This document shows, piece after piece, positions 59,958 through 64,000 of a DNA stretch of 64,000 bases. The stretch spans positions 29,940,309 through 30,004,308 of the forward strand of contig OW203766.1 in NCBI GenBank assembly GCA_934045905.1, read 5' to 3'. The notes under the pieces were generated by a model. That model was not told where the DNA came from, did not search any database, and saw nothing but the letters and a program-made list of their open reading frames with translations. The DNA is from Leuctra nigra. Taxonomy: Eukaryota > Arthropoda > Insecta > Plecoptera > Leuctridae. Position 1 is the stretch's first letter, and each line of letters opens with the position of its first letter. The translations under genes were made by a program, and so were the position numbers.

Positions 59958-60188
59958 CTAATTCTTACTGAAGATTATCAAGTAAACAACGTTACCAAAG
60001 ATTAAAAACGCCACTGAGAGAACGATGCTCAAACAAAACACTAAGTCCATTCCGCTATTTTGAGATCTAGAGGACTTTGGTTTTGTGGTTTTGCAAGTTG
60101 ACCTTGGGAAATGCTTCGCTAGCGTCTTACTGGATGACCTTGAATTTACTCCGTCTGCAATGGTGGCTTGAACAGCATTTACAATCAT
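59958..60188 (-). CDS. 76-residue tail-anchored-like membrane microprotein
   Basis: ATG at 60188, TAG at 59958. Residues 1-46 are hydrophilic, Ser/Lys/Arg-rich and basic (SRSSSKTLAKHFPRSTCKTT). Residues about 48-72 form one hydrophobic span (LVFCLSIVLSVAFLIFG then NVVYLIIF), and the chain ends SKN, the layout of a tail-anchored protein. It lies 39 nt upstream of the LRR-like ATG on the same strand, and in the same frame but split by two TAG codons. It could be the first cistron of a dicistronic mRNA, an upstream ORF, a separate small gene or chance. A single TM-like ORF of this length could arise by chance, hence the moderate score. Confidence 0.4.
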   Translation of the reverse strand: MIVNAVQATIADGVNSRSSSKTLAKHFPRSTCKTTKPKSSRSQNSGMDLVFCLSIVLSVAFLIFGNVVYLIIFSKN

Positions 60189-63100
60189 CTACAATATCGG
60201 CATGGAATATTTAATATATTTAATTCCTGTCTGAACCACCGTGGGGCGCATCAGTTCCGACATTCAGCGATATTAAACCGTGAACTTTGCGTTGGAGATA
60301 ACGTCCATTATAAAGTTTAAAACTACGGTTCTCTTAAGGGCATTTGACAATACTTTTATCTCCCCCCTGCTACAGACTATGATAATAATGCGATTGGCGT
60401 TTGCTTGATCGTGTCAGAAAGTTGCCACTCGTGGAGGTGCCAAGTCGGGAAGTCTGCAGTTGACATTCACGCGGTTAAGAAAAAAGTTTAGGAACAATTA
60501 AACACGAAAGTTACTCGTTTCCCTTTGGTTGCTGTATAACCATCCACACTCACTCTCTTTAAAGTTAATTAACGGCCCTTTAATTATGGTTTATGATATA
60601 ACTTTTTTATATTTTCATACAATAAAAGCTTGGAATAGCTTTAATTAGCATCTTTTTTTTCTCTGGCGCTTGGGGAATCTCTGCCTCTTGTAGCCTTTTA
60701 TATGGCTTTAGGTCCTTCACAGAATTCCCCACGCAATTTTCCCGGCTTTGTTCTGCCTGCCTTTTGGCTTAATCCGGTCGCATTAGGTTCGATGCGTGTA
60801 TTTAGAAATCAATTCCATCAAAACTCCGCTTAATTCGATCGACTCATCCTACGCAGTTGCCGAGTCAGTCTTCGGAGGGAATGGATTAGGTGACGTCACT
60901 CGTGCTTTTCACTCTTCCGATGTTTGGCGCCATCTTGATTATGTATCTGAGTAATGAAAATCTGAGCCGGGAAATCTCGTGGAAAATTACAAAATTATTT
61001 GCAGTACAAAGCATTGATGTGCAAATTTTGCAATTTGAATTCGTTTTCGTTCCATTTTTGAGCGCTCTCATGCGCCTGCCATCTGTTAGTATCTATTACG
61101 GCCTCTGTGGCTCGCTAGGTATCTCTTTAATTTCAAATTATAAAATTGGTATGAAATGTTGTATAATTCAAGCATTTAAAAATACTTAGTGGAAACAAAA
61201 TATTTGCGACTGACCTTTTCAAATCTAAACAGAAGGTTACATTCATATTCAAAACCTCCTATTTACACTTTTTTAATAATGGTTTTATGACATAACATAC
61301 TGGAAAATAAGTAGATCATCCCCCCCGAAAACCTTGAATAGACAATAAAAAGCGTCATATCACTGCCTCATTTTGCCTCGTCTAATATTGACGTAGAATA
61401 GCTAAATGTTACAAAAAATTTGCTATGAATATCCAAACTTTTCGCAGGTTTTGATCTTTATTCTTTTGCACCAAGTCACTCTCATCGACTATTTAATAAG
61501 CAAAACAGTTTACACAGTAGGTTGTACTGAAATGATTTTACATCTCTTAAAGATATGTTTTCACGTATAAGGGATGATATTTGGCTGTGAAGACATAATG
61601 TTCGAGAAAGGAACACATTAAGTGGTTGAGAGACGCCATCTTGATAGAACTTCTTAAGTGCTCTTTACTGACATCATAGGCATACAGGGGTGGCTTACAG
61701 ACCAATTAGTAGTCACTTTGTCTTCAATTTGATTATTTGCCTGACTAAGATATCGCTAGTAACGTATAAGTATAACCTTATTAGTCGCGTGATCCAGCAA
61801 AGGAACGTTATCACGGCTGTTTGAACAAAGGGTGTAATCTCTTTTGATAAATTGTCGAGCTACAAAGACGCAGCCTTCTCAGTGAAATATGAATTCATTA
61901 CTTTTTTCTCGAGGAAGACATCAAAAGTGTTTGTTCTGTCATTGTAATTATGTGTTTTTGTGAGGAGTCTACTAGCGCTGTACCCACAGCGGTGTGACTA
62001 ATTGTAACTAAAATATATTCCATTTTTATATTTAAATAAGTTTAATTATCGTGTGAGCCACCGAGGCCATCCTCATCCTTGTTTTGTTCTGAAGAAGGTC
62101 ATGCATCCGCAATCTTTTCATATTGCAGTTGGTATTTATTAACATCCACACCTGAGGTTATCAGTAAAAACTATATTTCACATATATCATCCTAGTTTAT
62201 GGTCACAAATATACATGAACGGTATTGATCAGACTTAACCTCAAAATAAGCTCTAACCTTGGTTTCAATAATCTATGTAATTGCACATGTGGCTGGTTCC
62301 AAAGCGATATTTCTCTTTGTCCCGACGTTTTCGAATCCCAGCCAGATGGCGTATGTTCGCTTTATAATAATATTTCAAATGTATTCCACACGGCACGAAC
62401 GAATCGAACATGATTGAACATTTGGCAGCTTTGATCATGGTTCTCATTACATGATATTTCCGTCATGGAACCGTCCATGCGGCTTGAGCGATGAAATCGT
62501 TGATAGATACAGACCGTGCGAGTTTAATCGACCCTTCATTTGCCTGTTCAATTACCAATCAGAGGGGAGTTAATCGATTTTGATGGAGTAGTACCTGAGT
62601 GTATTAGCGAGTAATTTGCTAGTTTATATTTGATGTATTTGGGATCGAGCTGATCATTTACGGAACGGTCAGAGTCGTTTACGTGTGTCGTTTTGAGAAA
62701 CATGCTCATACAATTTGCGAAATACTAATGGAATTTATTTGGGGGCTCGAAAGTATTTTTGGAAGTTGATAGACATACTTTTCGTATGCTGAAAGTTATG
62801 CATTTATTTACATGATAAAATGAATTTAATAACGCAAATTATAAGACGTCATTGAAAAAGATAAAAGTCATAACTCCCTTTAAGATTTTTTGATACCAAT
62901 TAGGGGAGGATCTTTCTTTATATCTACTGCGAGAAAATCTTTTCGGAAACTTTAAGTGTGTTATTTAAGTACTAAAGTTAAAAATGCGATCTACTAACTG
63001 CTTCTTTGTTGGTGGAACTTTGCATGAGGAAGGTAATATTATTCAAAAGCGAGCTAACCTCGAAAAGAGTTCGTTTTCTAGGTTATGAGGCACGTAATTA

Positions 63101-63783
63101 GATTTCTTTTGCATCATCTTTGCATATAAATCCGCTTCTCAACATTCATGGTATTTCTAATTGCATACTTGGAAAGAAAAAGTTATAGGGTTGTATACAA
63201 GTCTGAGGGGTGAAGTTGAAATAAACTTTTCGAAGGAGAAAACGCGATGAGAGGGTAGGTAAGGCCGTTTTATTACAAACTGTCAAAACTCTCAATTATA
63301 TGTCATTGACCATAGTTTTTGTGTCGCTTAATGGCAAAGCACTAGAGTTCTTTTATAATATCGTAACTTTTTAAACTTAAATTGTACTCTACTAACCCTT
63401 TGAGTCATTGGTGTCCGTGTATATGCTATCTTTAAAAATTATACACTCATGCCTATACACTTTGATAAATTTCGGATAAGTTATCTGTCAGATATGGTAA
63501 TATCTTTGGCAAGCGAAAGGGGGCAATATACTTAACCATTTTGATGTCGGCATAAATATGACATCACTTGCATATATTCTCCTTCTTAAAGTAGCACGCA
63601 TGAGGGGCAATTCTCTGTTTATAATCACAATTGCGAGTGTATTTCCGTCCTCGTCCGACCTTGAATTAATCATAAAATAATGTAGAACAGTTAAACGGCT
63701 TGTTCGCATGTTATTCTTAAGATACCATCTCTTTGGGTTGTAAAATTAAAATTAAAACGAGTGGATTGTAACGAAGGCGACTG
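60189..63783. other. Presumed Sap47 intron, 3' part
   Basis: AT-rich DNA with no supported exon on either strand. A TGACGTCA site lies at 60891-60898. Nothing else is clear before the tandem array that starts at 63789. Confidence 0.45.
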
Positions 63784-63788
63784 TCGCC

Positions 63789-64000
63789 CTGCACTTGCGC
63801 TGTAGTGACGTCATTCATTGTGTGCAATGCAAGTGCAAGCATTGTGTGCAATGCAAGTGCAAGCATGACGTCATTCATTGTGTGCAATGCAAGTGCAAGC
63901 GTGACGTCATTCAATGGGTGCAATGCAAGTGCAAGCATGCCGTCAGCACTGCACTTGCGCTGTAGTGACGTCATTCATTGTGTGCAATGCAAGTGCAAGC
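63789..64000. repeat. Tandem array with TGACGTCA motifs, running off the window
   Basis: The basic unit of roughly 35 bp combines TGACGTCATTCATTG with tgcaatgcaagtgcaagc; truncated 25-bp units also occur. Perfect TGACGTCA sites are at 63806, 63866, 63902 and 63966, and a variant TGCCGTCA is at about 63938. A higher-order start (ctgcacttgcgctgtag) at 63789 recurs at 63949, a period of 160 bp. gcacttgc and gcaagtgc are mutual complements, so units can fold back. The true array length is unknown because it is cut by the window edge. Confidence 0.9.

Noticed and set aside
60886..61189. Small ORFs on both strands near 60.9-61.2 kb
   Set aside because: Overlapping open frames of similar length on opposite strands with no motif; treated as chance.

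Overview
This is a window of an arthropod nuclear genome, almost certainly an insect. The coding exons are split by GT-AG introns, and the two recognisable genes are orthologues of Drosophila osa (the BAF250/ARID1 subunit of the Brahma/SWI-SNF chromatin remodeller) and Sap47 (synapse-associated protein 47 kDa, SYAP1 family). Introns are AT-rich and contain many GTAGGTAC/GTACCTAC motifs, a habit I associate with Hemiptera and Lepidoptera. I cannot fix the order or species from the sequence alone.

Layout. Positions 1-26682 hold no exon I can support. This is most simply the 3' part of a very long upstream osa intron, because the first visible osa exon starts in phase 0 in the middle of the protein. 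The stretch is a mosaic of CpG-rich patches, long poly-G/poly-C runs, many CACGTG E-boxes, several TGACGTCA sites, small tandem repeats, a hairpin-forming inverted repeat (1335-1645), and a 22-copy, 78-bp minisatellite (12023-13738) lying against a fragment of an interspersed MITE-like repeat. Positions 26683-48425 (+) carry 21 osa exons whose phases all agree. They encode 1941 residues up to the natural stop: a Gly/Pro/Gln-rich N-terminal region, two small in-frame exons, the ARID DNA-binding domain, a second Pro/Gln-rich region, and the BAF250_C region split by a charged linker. Positions 48426-50440 are the osa 3' UTR/intergenic stretch with several AATAAA signals. Positions 50441-51266 (+) are the first four coding exons of Sap47. 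Its BSD-domain exons are not seen and must lie past the window.

Inside the presumed long Sap47 intron, on the opposite strand, is a two-exon gene (59918 to 58367) for a 477-residue leucine-rich-repeat-like protein. It is preceded 39 nt upstream by a 76-codon ORF for a small protein with one C-terminal membrane segment, in the same frame but separated by two TAG codons. Around it are MITE-like elements, including one with perfect 28-bp terminal inverted repeats (57755-57971). The window ends inside a tandem array (63789-64000) in which each unit places a TGACGTCA site beside a short inverted motif.

The two main genes are independent: osa is a nuclear chromatin regulator and Sap47 a synaptic/cytoplasmic adaptor. 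I do not see a clearly new multi-gene system. The items most worth testing are the 78-bp minisatellite that is open on its minus strand throughout, the possible dicistronic membrane-microprotein/LRR transcript nested in Sap47, the window-end TGACGTCA array, and the one-sided concentration of E-boxes and poly-G/C runs in the upstream osa intron.
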